Position numbers and translations under genes: made by a program | From: JAIRNF01 sp031550925 | Lineage (GTDB): Bacteria > Bacteroidota > Bacteroidia > Bacteroidales > UBA932 | DNA length: 31,630 nt | Direction of reading: 5' to 3' | Assembly (NCBI GenBank): GCA_031550925.1 | Contig: JAVBOE010000086.1 | Location: 1-31,630, forward strand | Shown here: positions 8,827-15,770 of the stretch, piece after piece | Position numbering within the stretch: the stretch's first letter is position 1 | Layout of the letters: every line of letters starts with the position of its first letter | The notes under the pieces: generated by a model | Seen by the model: only the letters and a program-made list of their open reading frames with translations | Told to the model about the DNA's origin: nothing | The model's database searches: none

Positions 8827-9116
8827 TAGCAATTTTTTAGTATTCTTTCGTAGCCGGTATAGGGTCTTAGCTCGCAAACTTCGAACCTTATTTTGTTTGA
8901 TTTTACTAGAGGTAGATCATTCAGTAATTTTTCTGCTGTTTCTCTATCCTTTGTTTCCAAAATAAGAACGGCGTTTTTGTTCTCGGTAAAGTATATTTCT
9001 CTTAAACAATCAGAAAGGTACAGCTCAAAAACATGCTGTGCTTCTTGTTCCAGTAGTTTTTCAGCGTGCTCCCATGTCGCTCCTTCAATTTCTTTTTCTA
9101 GTGCAAGTATTTTCAT
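8826..9116 (-). CDS. Small dimeric alpha/beta-barrel (YCII/muconolactone-isomerase-like) protein
   Basis: It has 96 residues, starts MKILALEKEIEGATWEHA and includes LREIYFTENKNAVLILETKDRETAEKLLNDLPLV and FEVCELRPYTGYERIL. This layout, a first strand with ALE(K)E, a central LREIYF and a terminal LRPYTGYERIL, matches a common family of ferredoxin-like small proteins that are often annotated as YCII-related or muconolactone-isomerase-like and have no established function. No signal peptide is seen, so it is probably cytosolic. It is the middle gene of the three-gene patch. Confidence 0.75.
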   Translation of the reverse strand: MKILALEKEIEGATWEHAEKLLEQEAQHVFELYLSDCLREIYFTENKNAVLILETKDRETAEKLLNDLPLVKSNKIRFEVCELRPYTGYERILKNC

Positions 9117-9144
9117 ATCAATCTAAAGTTAGGTCTTTTCTAAG

Positions 9145-9233
9145 CGGTATTTGTAATGCCGTTTATATAGTTTTTCAAATTTAAAATTTGTATTTATTGA
9201 ACGACGAAATTACAAATTCTGCCAAACAGAAGT
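9145..9233. repeat. Spacer element B: hairpin plus shared motifs
   Basis: A hairpin CGGTATT/AATGCCG with loop TGT (9145-9161, one wobble pair) is followed by CAAATTTAAAATT (9176-9188) and the 21-nt motif at 9213-9233. Both also occur in the spacer at 8799-8826, there overlapping and here separated by 24 extra bases. Confidence 0.6.
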
Positions 9234-9281
9234 GCTGCACTTTATTTATTTCTCGTCCGATTTTTCATGATTATTTTGAAG

Positions 9282-9716
9282 TTACTCAAACGATTCTATA
9301 TGCAAGCAGAACTGTTTGAAATCTTCAATTTTTGTTATTCTTTGTAAGAATCGGTAGTCTATTATAAATCCACTTTTTACATGTTTGAGAAAGTCGGAAT
9401 TCCATAATTCAGTTTTTTCAAAGCCCAAATTTGGATTACAAATATATGGTTCAAATTTGTCGAGATGTAGTCTAAAATATTTCAGTTTAGCAAAACAAAG
9501 TCTGTTAATTCGAAATACTAAACCTAATATATCTGACTTAACGGCAAAAGAGTGAGTAAAATAAACTTGTTCGTGGCAATTCTCTTTTTTAGAAATCCAC
9601 TTTAGATTTTCGTCGCAAAATAATCCATATCTTTCAATCAAGTTTACTTTTTCAATAGACAAAGATTCTTTTAAAATATTGTCTCTTGTTTCTTGGTCTA
9701 ATCTTTTATATTGCAT
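9282..9716 (-). CDS. Hypothetical protein
   Basis: The 144-residue product starts MQYKRLDQETRDNILKESLS and has no signal peptide or obvious transmembrane segment. It is rich in F, K, L and I, and its DNA is visibly more AT-rich than the neighbouring housekeeping genes. I do not recognise a domain. The start at 9716 follows an AT-rich leader. As with the two genes to its left, it is a short minus-strand gene with a palindrome on its upstream side (9754-9769), which suggests horizontal acquisition of the patch. Confidence 0.65.
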   Translation of the reverse strand: MQYKRLDQETRDNILKESLSIEKVNLIERYGLFCDENLKWISKKENCHEQVYFTHSFAVKSDILGLVFRINRLCFAKLKYFRLHLDKFEPYICNPNLGFEKTELWNSDFLKHVKSGFIIDYRFLQRITKIEDFKQFCLHIESFE

Positions 9717-9753
9717 AAAATTAAATTCTTATCACATCTATTGACTGCTCCGC

Positions 9754-9769
9754 TAGTTGCAGGCAACTA
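9754..9769. repeat. Spacer element C: short palindrome
   Basis: TAGTTGC/GCAACTA with a 2-nt loop lies between the hypothetical gene and the methyltransferase gene. A further GTTGC copy lies near 9778. The sequence TTGACTGCT next to it also occurs in the first spacer near 8743. Confidence 0.45.
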
Positions 9770-9812
9770 AAACATTGGTTGCACAAAAATACTTTCGTTA
9801 TAACCATCATTT

Positions 9813-10304
9813 CTAACCAAAAAGCGAAGGTTCTTGTGTGCCCGCCAGTTTTTGCTCATGCTCCAGCAGCCATTGCTTGCGCCACAAACCTCCTGCATAG
9901 CCCACCAGCTTGCCATCTGAGCCGATTACCCTATGGCACGGAACTACAATAGCCAGCGGATTTTTTCCGTTGGCAGTACCTACTGCCCTGACCAAATTTT
10001 CATCTCCCAGCTGCACCGAGAGGTCTTTGTACGAAAGGGTTTTACCAAAGGGTATAAGCTCAAGCTTAGCCCATACCTTTAGCTGAAAGTCGCTGCCATC
10101 GTATTGGTAGGGAAAGCTGAATGCGATTCTTTTTCCTGCAAAGTACTCGTTAAGCTGCTTAATGCATTTTCTTATAGCCCTTGGCTGCCTGCTTTTCTCC
10201 GGTTCTTCGGTTTTTTCTACAAAGGAGATAGATCGTACAGACGAATCTTTAGCAGTAATTTTTAATACTCCTATGGGCGATTGGTAGTAGGCTGTTGTTT
10301 CCAT
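9813..10304 (-). CDS. ogt: Methylated-DNA-[protein]-cysteine S-methyltransferase
   Basis: This is a suicide DNA-repair protein that moves the alkyl group from O6-alkylguanine to its own cysteine. Starting at ATG 10304 (METTAYYQSPIGVLKI) it has 163 residues, normal for the single-domain Ogt/MGMT form. An upstream in-frame ATG at 10343 would begin inside a GC-rich intergenic repeat and is rejected. The N-terminal ribonuclease-like part is followed by the helix-turn-helix (SYKDLSVQLGDENLVRAVGTANGKNP) with the arginine finger near R106. The active site is VVPCHRVIGSDGKLVGYAGG (C123), followed by WLLEHE. No AraC-type Ada domain is present. Confidence 0.92.
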   Translation of the reverse strand: METTAYYQSPIGVLKITAKDSSVRSISFVEKTEEPEKSRQPRAIRKCIKQLNEYFAGKRIAFSFPYQYDGSDFQLKVWAKLELIPFGKTLSYKDLSVQLGDENLVRAVGTANGKNPLAIVVPCHRVIGSDGKLVGYAGGLWRKQWLLEHEQKLAGTQEPSLFG

Positions 10305-10323
10305 ATCGTTAATAGTTAAAAGT

Positions 10324-10396
10324 AAAAAGCCCCCAACCCCCAAAGGGGGCTTTAAAAGCCGTATGCTACTCCCCCATTGGGGGTTGGGGGGCTTTT
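10324..10396. repeat. GC-rich inverted repeat doublet (REPIN-like)
   Basis: One arm, AAAAAGCCCCCAACCCCC plus AAAGGGGG, starts near 10324. It is mirrored by the arm ending near 10396, whose reverse complement is AAAAAGCCCCCCAACCCCC plus AATGGGGG. About 20 bp separate them. Each arm is itself a palindrome. The right arm overlaps the 3' end of the cyclase-family gene. Confidence 0.8.
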
Positions 10397-11004
10397 TCTA
10401 TCAATACTGCCCGCACAGGGCTTGCCTCTAGCCCCTCCAGCTTTAATGGCAGCGCGATTAGCTGGTAACGCCCTTGCTCAACATTGTTGAGGCATAAGCC
10501 TTCCAGTCCGATGATCCCCAGCTCTGCCATACGTTTGTGGCAGGGTAAACTGTGGGCGGAATGTAGATCAACGCTAGGTGTGTCTATCCCAACAAGAATT
10601 ACGCCTTTAGAGTGAAAAAAGTCGATAGTCTCGGGATGAAACGCGGCATAATCTGAGCGCCATTTAGTCGGTTCAAATGTTTCGGTAGCAATAAGGATAC
10701 GCTTTTCAGTAATTTCTATCGCCATAAAATCATCAGGTGTTAGCGCGTAATTTGGCACCAGCTTAAATTTAATCAGCTGGCATGTACCAATAAAGTACGA
10801 TAAATTCAGCTGGTCTATGGCAGCCGCATTCGGCATGCAATGGAGCGGCGCATCTATATGGGCACCTATATGTAACGTTGTATGTATATCTGATACCGTT
10901 ACCCCATCATCAACAGACGATTGATAAGAGAAGGCCAAATCTCCGGGGTAAACGGCCAGATTGGGAGATATGCCGGGGGTTATATCGTAAATTTTATATG
11001 ACAT
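10366..11004 (-). CDS. Cyclase-family metal hydrolase (kynurenine formamidase-like)
   Basis: The protein belongs to the cyclase/arylformamidase family (KynB-like), metal-dependent enzymes that open amide or ester bonds. The motif HIGAHIDAPLH (H45, H49, D51, H55) is the family's metal-binding signature HxGxHxDxPxH. PSVDL and GLEGLCLNN near the C-terminus are also typical. The ATG at 11004 (MSYKIYDITPGI) is chosen because it matches the family start and follows a promoter box with a leader of about 20 nt; an upstream ATG at 11034 adds ten atypical residues. This gives 212 residues. The last nine codons (KAPQPPMGE) and the stop are formed by a dispersed repeat. The exact substrate is uncertain; kynurenine formamide is one possibility. 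Confidence 0.85.
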   Translation of the reverse strand: MSYKIYDITPGISPNLAVYPGDLAFSYQSSVDDGVTVSDIHTTLHIGAHIDAPLHCMPNAAAIDQLNLSYFIGTCQLIKFKLVPNYALTPDDFMAIEITEKRILIATETFEPTKWRSDYAAFHPETIDFFHSKGVILVGIDTPSVDLHSAHSLPCHKRMAELGIIGLEGLCLNNVEQGRYQLIALPLKLEGLEASPVRAVLIEKAPQPPMGE

Positions 11005-11031
11005 AGTATTAATATGAATGACTAAGCTAAA

Positions 11032-11039
11032 CAAATATA
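11032..11039 (-). promoter_or_regulatory. -7 promoter box for the cyclase-family gene
   Basis: TATATTTG on the minus strand fits TAnnTTTG, 28-35 bp before the ATG at 11004. It lies only 2 bp from the oppositely directed box for mscL. Confidence 0.5.
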
Positions 11040-11041
11040 GC

Positions 11042-11049
11042 TATTTTTG
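11042..11049 (+). promoter_or_regulatory. -7 promoter box for mscL
   Basis: TATTTTTG fits TAnnTTTG. It predicts a leader of about 90 nt for mscL. No convincing -33 element is visible, and the region needed for one overlaps the divergent promoter. Confidence 0.45.
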
Positions 11050-11145
11050 CGATGGTAAAATATAGCTAATCGAAGAAACTTTTTCGATGTGTCTATACTT
11101 AAAAGTCTGGGCTATTATAATTACTTAAAACTAAAACAAAATAGT

Positions 11146-11577
11146 ATGGGATTCTTTAAAGAATTTAAGCAGTTTGCCATGCGTGGCAATGTGGTTGATC
11201 TCGCAGTCGGTGTTGTTATCGGAGGTGCTTTTGGAAAGATTGTTTCGTCGGTAGTTGCCGATGTTATTATGCCTCCTATAGGCATGCTTGTTGGCGGTGT
11301 AAACTTTACCGATTTGGTTATCAACCTTAAGGCGGCAGGTATAGATGCTCTTGGCAACGAAATTCCAGCAGTAACGCTTAATATTGGTAGCTTTCTGCAA
11401 ACTGTATTCGATTTTATAATTATTGCGTTTGCAGTGTTCTTGTTTGTAAAGGGTATCAATAGGCTTTCATACAAGGCAAAGCAGGAAGAGGAAGCGAAGC
11501 CTACACCTCCTCCGGCACCAAGTAATGAAGAGGTACTGCTTACCGAGATTAGAGATTTACTGAAAGAGAAAAGATAG
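11146..11577 (+). CDS. mscL: Large-conductance mechanosensitive channel MscL
   Basis: MscL forms a homopentameric inner-membrane pore that opens under extreme membrane tension and releases solutes after hypo-osmotic shock. The ATG at 11146 gives MGFFKEFKQFAMRGNVVDLAVGVVIGGAFGKIVSS, the highly conserved amphipathic N-terminal helix and first membrane helix (pore constriction about residues 15-40). A periplasmic loop (about 41-75) and second membrane helix (QTVFDFIIIAFAVFLFVKGINRL, about 82-104) follow. The C-terminal cytoplasmic part has a proline-rich linker (KPTPPPAPSN) before the short bundle helix EEVLLTEIRDLLKEKR. At 143 residues it is of normal size. An in-frame ATG at 11089 would add 19 residues that the family lacks. 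Confidence 0.95.
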   Translation: MGFFKEFKQFAMRGNVVDLAVGVVIGGAFGKIVSSVVADVIMPPIGMLVGGVNFTDLVINLKAAGIDALGNEIPAVTLNIGSFLQTVFDFIIIAFAVFLFVKGINRLSYKAKQEEEAKPTPPPAPSNEEVLLTEIRDLLKEKR

Positions 11578-11580
11578 CAT

Positions 11581-11602
11581 AGCCTCCAACCCTCAAAGGG
11601 GC
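11581..11602. repeat. Single copy of the GC-rich palindromic repeat
   Basis: AGCCTCCAACCCTCAAAGGGGC starts 3 bp after the mscL stop codon. It is a degenerate member of the family seen at 10324, 15787, 17103, 17965, 18865, 18955 and 22341. Confidence 0.6.
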
Positions 11603-11613
11603 AAAAGAACTAA

Positions 11614-11677
11614 AACCACATAGGACACATAAAAGCACATAGTATTTTTTATGTGCTTTTATGTGTCCTATGTGGTT
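11614..11677. repeat. 28-bp perfect inverted repeat, possible terminator
   Basis: The arms at 11614-11641 and 11650-11677 are perfectly complementary over 28 bp around an 8-nt loop. It lies between the convergent genes mscL and the Gcr-family gene, so it may stop transcription from both sides, although no strong T-run follows either arm. The left arm begins AACCACATAGGACACATAAA. Confidence 0.85.
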
Positions 11678-11701
11678 AAAAAATGGTCGATGAATATAGA
11701 A

Positions 11702-11813
11702 GAATCCGAAGGATTCAAATGTTTATAGCAGAAGTCTTGTAATAGGCTGTTCGACCCCATCGGGGTCGTATGTTTTCCGATGATGTTTTTCTATACACCA
11801 TCCTTTCAGGATG
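11702..11813. repeat. String of three short hairpins
   Basis: Three separate palindromes lie in 112 bp: GAATCC-GAA-GGATTC (11702-11716), CGACCCC-ATC-GGGGTCG (11752-11768) and CATCCT-TTC-AGGATG (11799-11813). Intergenic units with this kind of hairpin chain recur in Bacteroidota genomes as I remember them; only one copy is seen here. Confidence 0.6.
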
Positions 11814-11855
11814 AAAAGGAATTTCTTCTTAAGAGGATTTAGCGGTAACGTGTAT

Positions 11856-13913
11856 TTACTCAACAGTATTATATACCTCCAAAATATCCGCAGCCTTGCG
11901 TTCATTTTTTGGCGGGCGAATAAAATCGAGCGGATATTTTTTTACCATCCTACTCAAATACTTGATAATGCTTGGATATTGCCTCAGCTTAATACCACGC
12001 GAGCGAACAGCTACGTAGAACGCAAGGAAAAAGCTTACCAAAAAGTTGAAAAATCCTATCAGGAAAACTCCGATAACCGACCAGATAACATCACCCAGTA
12101 AAGCATCTGTGCCTAGACCGTAAAGACCTACGGCAAAGTTACCAGCGGCAATGGTTATATGGCGTATATCGAAGGGTATGCCGAAAATATAGCCGAAGAA
12201 AGCGGCAAAACCCAGCATGAAACCAAGGCTTATATTTCCGGCCAGTAGTCCTAGGTTACGACCAAGATAATCGGCAGATTTGTACAGCGCTTTTTGAGGA
12301 ACGATTACCCTAAGAAAAGGATGCGCCTTAATGCGTTCGGGTATTTTAGCGTATATAACCTTGTTGTCGAAAAAGCCGGATATGATGCCCGATAGAAATA
12401 GAAATATTCCAGTATAACAGGCGTATAATATACTTAAACTTCTTATCGGACTTTGGTTATCCAGCAAAGCTTGTGCGGCTTCACCATCAGCTATTTTTAC
12501 GCCGAAAATAAAGTGGAATAAGGCAGCCAACGCAAATGTCATTGGGAATACAACCAAAAGGTTCCCGATAAACGAAGCGGTTTGGCTGCGCATAACTTTT
12601 GATATGGTTATGGCCAAATCTGCCAGATGCTTGCTTTCAACACGTTTACCGGTGAGCGATTTAGCAATGGTAGAGGCAGTCATAGCTGGCTGCTTAGTTG
12701 CCAATGTAGAACCCGAAATCTGGATTAGAATAAATCCGGTTGCGTAGTTTATACTGTAAGTAAAGCTTTGCCAAAAAGGGGCAAGGTGCAGCGAGTACAG
12801 CAAGTTCTTGAATATGGCAGTGAAGGAAATGATGAAACCTCCTCCTGCTGCCGATTTAAACATTTCGTTATACTCCTTCTTGTTAGACGTAATGTAGTGT
12901 TCGCCCGTACTCTGTTCGTGTTCAGAAACGCGGTAGGCAAGTAATTCTACCGTTTGGCCGATGTGGGCTCTCAGCTTATTTTTAGTGTTTTCGTATTCTA
13001 CCACCGATTTAAAGTAGCCTACGAAGTTTACAATATCTAGCTGTTCGCTACCGTCAATAATATCTACAATCAGCTCCATGCGGTCTATAAGCCAACCTAG
13101 ACGTAAAAAGTTGTAGGTTTCTTTTAGCCCTACACCCTTGGTAAGCGCCTTTCGTCTTGCCAGCTTAATTTCGGCTCGGCACCTCTCGAGCTCTCTGATA
13201 AATCTGTCCAGCTGTTCGCTGTTGGGCTTAAACTCTCCCAATGCTGTCATAGATTCAAATACGGAGAACAGTACCAGCCCCTGCTCTACAAACGAGTTAT
13301 GGGTGCGCTTTTCATACCCCAGCTTGTCGGTTATGGTTTTTTCAACTCCTAGTGCCGAGGTCTGAATCGACAGCGTACGAAGCGCCGTAAACAGCTGTTC
13401 GTACATTTTTCTGTCGGTAAGGTTTATTTCAATATCTATCAGCTGAAAAAACTTAACCCAAAGTGATGTATCTATTGCCGAAACCCAGCGGTAGTCTTTA
13501 GATTTATAGAATATGGCGTTAATAAGATATAGAAAGTTTCCTTTACTGGCAGGTAGTACAGGTAAAATTTTATGCTTAAAGCGGCGCCATAGTTCCCCGG
13601 CGAAGTTTCCCTCTCTGGATAGGCCGCAGCCCGTCATAACATCTGTAAGATCGGTGTTTGTTATCAGCTTAGAGATAACCTCTTTCAGCTTTTTTCTCAG
13701 CGTTTCGTCGCTCTTAGACAAGTTTACAACACCGTTAAGCTGAAGCTCGGAATACTGCTTATCAAACTTATTACGCGGACGAATGGCCTTTACTAACTCT
13801 ATACAAAGTGAGAGCGCGTCCTCATGAGAAGGCTCTTCCGTATGTTTTATCTGAGTTAAAACATCGAAAAGGGCGGTTTTACTTCTTTTTTTTCGGAATG
13901 AGGGAAAGTTCAT
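11856..13913 (-). CDS. Gcr-family ('site-specific recombinase') membrane protein
   Basis: The 685-residue protein resembles the family called site-specific recombinase (Gcr, SpecificRecomb), named from a Neisseria gene; real recombinase activity is poorly supported. The N-terminal half is soluble and helical (for example GCGLSREGNFAGELWRRFKHKILP near residue 95, and IRELERCRAEIKLARRKALTKGVGLKETYNFLRLGWLIDRME). The C-terminal half has several membrane helices, including FIGNLLVVFPMTFALAALFHFIF, LSILYACYTGIFLFLSGIISGFF, ISLGFMLGFAAFFGYIFG and VIWSVIGVFLIGFFNFLVSFFLAFYV. It is probably an inner-membrane protein. No operon partners. A -7 box lies 18-25 bp before the start. Confidence 0.8.
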   Translation of the reverse strand: MNFPSFRKKRSKTALFDVLTQIKHTEEPSHEDALSLCIELVKAIRPRNKFDKQYSELQLNGVVNLSKSDETLRKKLKEVISKLITNTDLTDVMTGCGLSREGNFAGELWRRFKHKILPVLPASKGNFLYLINAIFYKSKDYRWVSAIDTSLWVKFFQLIDIEINLTDRKMYEQLFTALRTLSIQTSALGVEKTITDKLGYEKRTHNSFVEQGLVLFSVFESMTALGEFKPNSEQLDRFIRELERCRAEIKLARRKALTKGVGLKETYNFLRLGWLIDRMELIVDIIDGSEQLDIVNFVGYFKSVVEYENTKNKLRAHIGQTVELLAYRVSEHEQSTGEHYITSNKKEYNEMFKSAAGGGFIISFTAIFKNLLYSLHLAPFWQSFTYSINYATGFILIQISGSTLATKQPAMTASTIAKSLTGKRVESKHLADLAITISKVMRSQTASFIGNLLVVFPMTFALAALFHFIFGVKIADGEAAQALLDNQSPIRSLSILYACYTGIFLFLSGIISGFFDNKVIYAKIPERIKAHPFLRVIVPQKALYKSADYLGRNLGLLAGNISLGFMLGFAAFFGYIFGIPFDIRHITIAAGNFAVGLYGLGTDALLGDVIWSVIGVFLIGFFNFLVSFFLAFYVAVRSRGIKLRQYPSIIKYLSRMVKKYPLDFIRPPKNERKAADILEVYNTVE

Positions 13914-13930
13914 GCAGCTGTAATAATGTA

Positions 13931-13938
13931 CAAATATA
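13931..13938 (-). promoter_or_regulatory. -7 promoter box for the Gcr-family gene
   Basis: TATATTTG on the minus strand fits TAnnTTTG. The predicted leader is only about 12 nt. No -33 element was found. Confidence 0.4.
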
Positions 13939-13945
13939 GTAAAAT

Positions 13946-14022
13946 GTTAAGCGTTAATTGTAAATGGTTAATCGTAAAACGTGATGACCTCGGATTTTTT
14001 CGCTTAACGCTTAACCATTTAC
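13946..14022. repeat. Overlapping inverted repeats upstream of rplY
   Basis: GTTAAGCGTT (13946-13955) pairs with AACGCTTAAC (14006-14015). GTAAATGGTTAA (13960-13971) pairs with TTAACCATTTAC (14011-14022). The two pairings exclude each other because their right arms overlap. It lies between the divergent Gcr-family gene and rplY, just before the rplY promoter. Confidence 0.6.
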
Positions 14023-14040
14023 TACTCACTTTCTATTATT

Positions 14041-14070
14041 TTTGTATTTCAAACATTTATACTACTTTTG
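14041..14070 (+). promoter_or_regulatory. Promoter of rplY
   Basis: TTTG (14041-14044), an 18-bp spacer and TACTTTTG (14063-14070) match the Bacteroidota consensus closely. It predicts a leader of about 90 nt that contains a hairpin. Confidence 0.75.
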
Positions 14071-14113
14071 CAGTCCCAAACTTTAGCCTCGAAAGGTTAA
14101 GGGTGTAATGGGG

Positions 14114-14136
14114 ATTTTGCCGACGAACGGTAAAAT
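14114..14136 (+). promoter_or_regulatory. Hairpin in the rplY leader, possible autoregulatory element
   Basis: ATTTTGCCG (14114-14122) pairs with CGGTAAAAT (14128-14136) around an ACGAA loop, with one G-U pair. It lies 29-51 nt before the rplY start codon inside the transcribed leader. Ribosomal protein mRNAs often carry leader structures that bind the protein itself. L25 binds a 5S rRNA loop E, which this simple hairpin does not clearly mimic. Confidence 0.45.
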
Positions 14137-14164
14137 CTGAGTAGCACTTATTAACATCTATCAA

Positions 14165-14755
14165 ATGAAAACAATTGACATTAAAGGCTCTGTGAGAACA
14201 GGCAAAGGTAAAACTGCAGCAAAAACACTTCGTAAGCAAGGCTTAGTTCCATGTATTCTTTACGGAAATAAGACTGAAAACGTTGATTTTTCGGTTGACG
14301 TAGCAGCTTTAAAGGATTTAATTTTTACTCCTAATTCGTATATCGTAAACATTAATGTTGACGGAAAAACGTATAACGGTATTTTACGCGAGGCTCAATA
14401 CCACCCGGTAACCGATGCTATTCTTCACTTAGATTTTTTAAGAATAGAAAAAGATAAACCTGTTGCTATTGATGTTCCTGTTGCTATCAGCGGAAACTCA
14501 GAAGGTGTTAAGCAAGGAGGTAAGCTTCAAATTTTAAGCAGAAAACTTAAGGTATCAGCTTTGGTTGATAAGCTGCCCGATAGCCTTCCTATCGATATTA
14601 CTAACCTAGGTTTAGGTAAGGTTATTTCTGTAGGCGATTTAGCGTATGATGGTGTTACTATTCTTACGCCAAAAACTTCTGTTGTTTGCGCTATTAAGAT
14701 GACTAGAGCAGCTCTTGGCGCGCAAGCAGCTGAAGCAGCAGCAGGAAAGAAGTAA
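14165..14755 (+). CDS. rplY: 50S ribosomal protein L25/general stress protein Ctc
   Basis: L25 binds 5S rRNA in the large subunit. At 196 residues this is the long two-domain TL5/Ctc form rather than the short E. coli form. The N-terminal 5S-binding domain (about 1-95) has MKTIDIKGSVRTGKGKTAAKTLRKQGLVPCILYG and HLDFLRI. The C-terminal domain (about 96-185) has VPVAISGNSEGVKQGGKLQI and LPIDITNLGLGKVISVGDL, followed by an alanine-rich tail (AAEAAAGKK). pth and an S4-domain gene follow on the same strand, a common arrangement in Bacteroidota, so the three are probably co-transcribed from the promoter at 14041-14070. Confidence 0.96.
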   Translation: MKTIDIKGSVRTGKGKTAAKTLRKQGLVPCILYGNKTENVDFSVDVAALKDLIFTPNSYIVNINVDGKTYNGILREAQYHPVTDAILHLDFLRIEKDKPVAIDVPVAISGNSEGVKQGGKLQILSRKLKVSALVDKLPDSLPIDITNLGLGKVISVGDLAYDGVTILTPKTSVVCAIKMTRAALGAQAAEAAAGKK

Positions 14756-14798
14756 AACCGTAGCTATTAATTATTAATTGATAATTATTAATTAATTT

Positions 14799-15362
14799 GT
14801 GAAGTACCTGATTGTAGGGTTGGGAAATATTGGTTCTGAATACGCCAACACCCGCCACAACATAGGATTTATGGTGTTGGACGCTTTAGCAGAAGCGTCC
14901 AATGCTGTTTTTAGTAGCATGCGTTACGGCTCGCTAACCGAGGTAAAGGTCAAGGGGCGCACGCTTTTCTTGCTAAAACCTTCAACATACATGAATCTTA
15001 GCGGGAAAGCTGTTTCGTACTGGATGAAAGCAGAGCATATTCCTATCGAAAATGTTTTGGTAGTGGTTGATGATGTTGCCCTTCCGCTGGGTGCTATTCG
15101 TATTCGTGCGAAAGGAAGTGATGGCGGGCACAATGGACTGAAGCATATCAACGAAACGCTGGCAACGCAAGAGTACGCAAGGCTTCGGTTCGGTATAGGT
15201 AACGATTTTCCGCAGGGCTTTCAGGTCGATTATGTTTTGGGTGAATGGAAATCGGATGAAAAAAAGGCGCTGCCTGGATCTATAGATAAAGCTATTGATG
15301 CCATTAAATCGTTTGCTACCATTGGTCTTGAGCGAACAATGACTTCTTACAACAAAAAGTAA
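14799..15362 (+). CDS. pth: Peptidyl-tRNA hydrolase
   Basis: Pth cleaves the ester bond of peptidyl-tRNAs that drop off the ribosome and recycles the tRNA. The start codon is GTG at 14799, which yields the conserved (M)KYLIVGLGNIGSEYANTRHN with N10 and catalytic H20 in their standard places. Other family motifs are FLLKPSTYMNLSGKAV, VVVDDVALPLG and GSDGGHNGLKHI. The length of 187 residues is normal. A 43-bp, very AT-rich gap separates it from rplY; the next gene starts 1 bp after its stop codon. Confidence 0.95.
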   Translation: MKYLIVGLGNIGSEYANTRHNIGFMVLDALAEASNAVFSSMRYGSLTEVKVKGRTLFLLKPSTYMNLSGKAVSYWMKAEHIPIENVLVVVDDVALPLGAIRIRAKGSDGGHNGLKHINETLATQEYARLRFGIGNDFPQGFQVDYVLGEWKSDEKKALPGSIDKAIDAIKSFATIGLERTMTSYNKK

Positions 15363-15363
15363 A

Positions 15364-15753
15364 ATGAGCGAACCTATACGTATAGATAAGTGGTTATGGA
15401 CAATGCGTATATTCAAAACGCGTACGGATGCCGCCGATGAATGTAAGCGTGGGCGGATTAAGGTGAACGATGTTGAGGCTAAACCATCTCGAGAAGTCAG
15501 AGTAGGAGATATTATAGAAGTGCGTAAACTGCCTGTAACCTATACGTACAAAGTGCTTCAGCTGATCAATAACCGCCAGCCGGCAAAAAACGTTCCGCTG
15601 TATGCTGAAAATCTTACCCCGCAAGAAGAGTTAGATAAGCTGAATATAAAGCATACTACCATATTTGTTACGCGCGAGCGTGGTGCCGGTCGTCCTACAA
15701 AGAAGGAGCGCCGCACAATAGATAAGCTGATGGACGGAGTAAAAGATGAGTGA
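15364..15753 (+). CDS. S4-domain RNA-binding protein (Hsp15/RqcP-like)
   Basis: This 129-residue basic protein has an N-terminal S4 domain (IRIDKWLWTMRIFKTRTDAADECKRGRIKVND, then PSREVRVGDIIEVR) and a charged C-terminal tail (RERGAGRPTKKERRTIDKLMDG). It resembles HslR/Hsp15, which binds 50S subunits carrying peptidyl-tRNA, and the related RqcP of ribosome quality control. Sitting 1 bp after pth, it may act on the same obstructed ribosomes. The choice between Hsp15-like and RqcP-like roles is open. Confidence 0.9.
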   Translation: MSEPIRIDKWLWTMRIFKTRTDAADECKRGRIKVNDVEAKPSREVRVGDIIEVRKLPVTYTYKVLQLINNRQPAKNVPLYAENLTPQEELDKLNIKHTTIFVTRERGAGRPTKKERRTIDKLMDGVKDE

Positions 15754-15770
15754 GATTCAAGGTTTAATGT

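Noticed and set aside
8826..8965. Overlapping plus-strand frames in the small-gene patch
   Set aside because: They are shadows of the minus-strand YCII-like gene, which has a recognisable family pattern.
8772..9769. Classical class 1-type integron attC sites
   Set aside because: The GTTRRRY/RYYYAAC box pairs cannot be placed consistently at the three spacers, and no integron integrase gene is present in the window.
11856..13913. Tyrosine or serine recombinase acting on the repeats
   Set aside because: Despite the family name, the protein is a membrane protein without tyrosine- or serine-recombinase active-site motifs.
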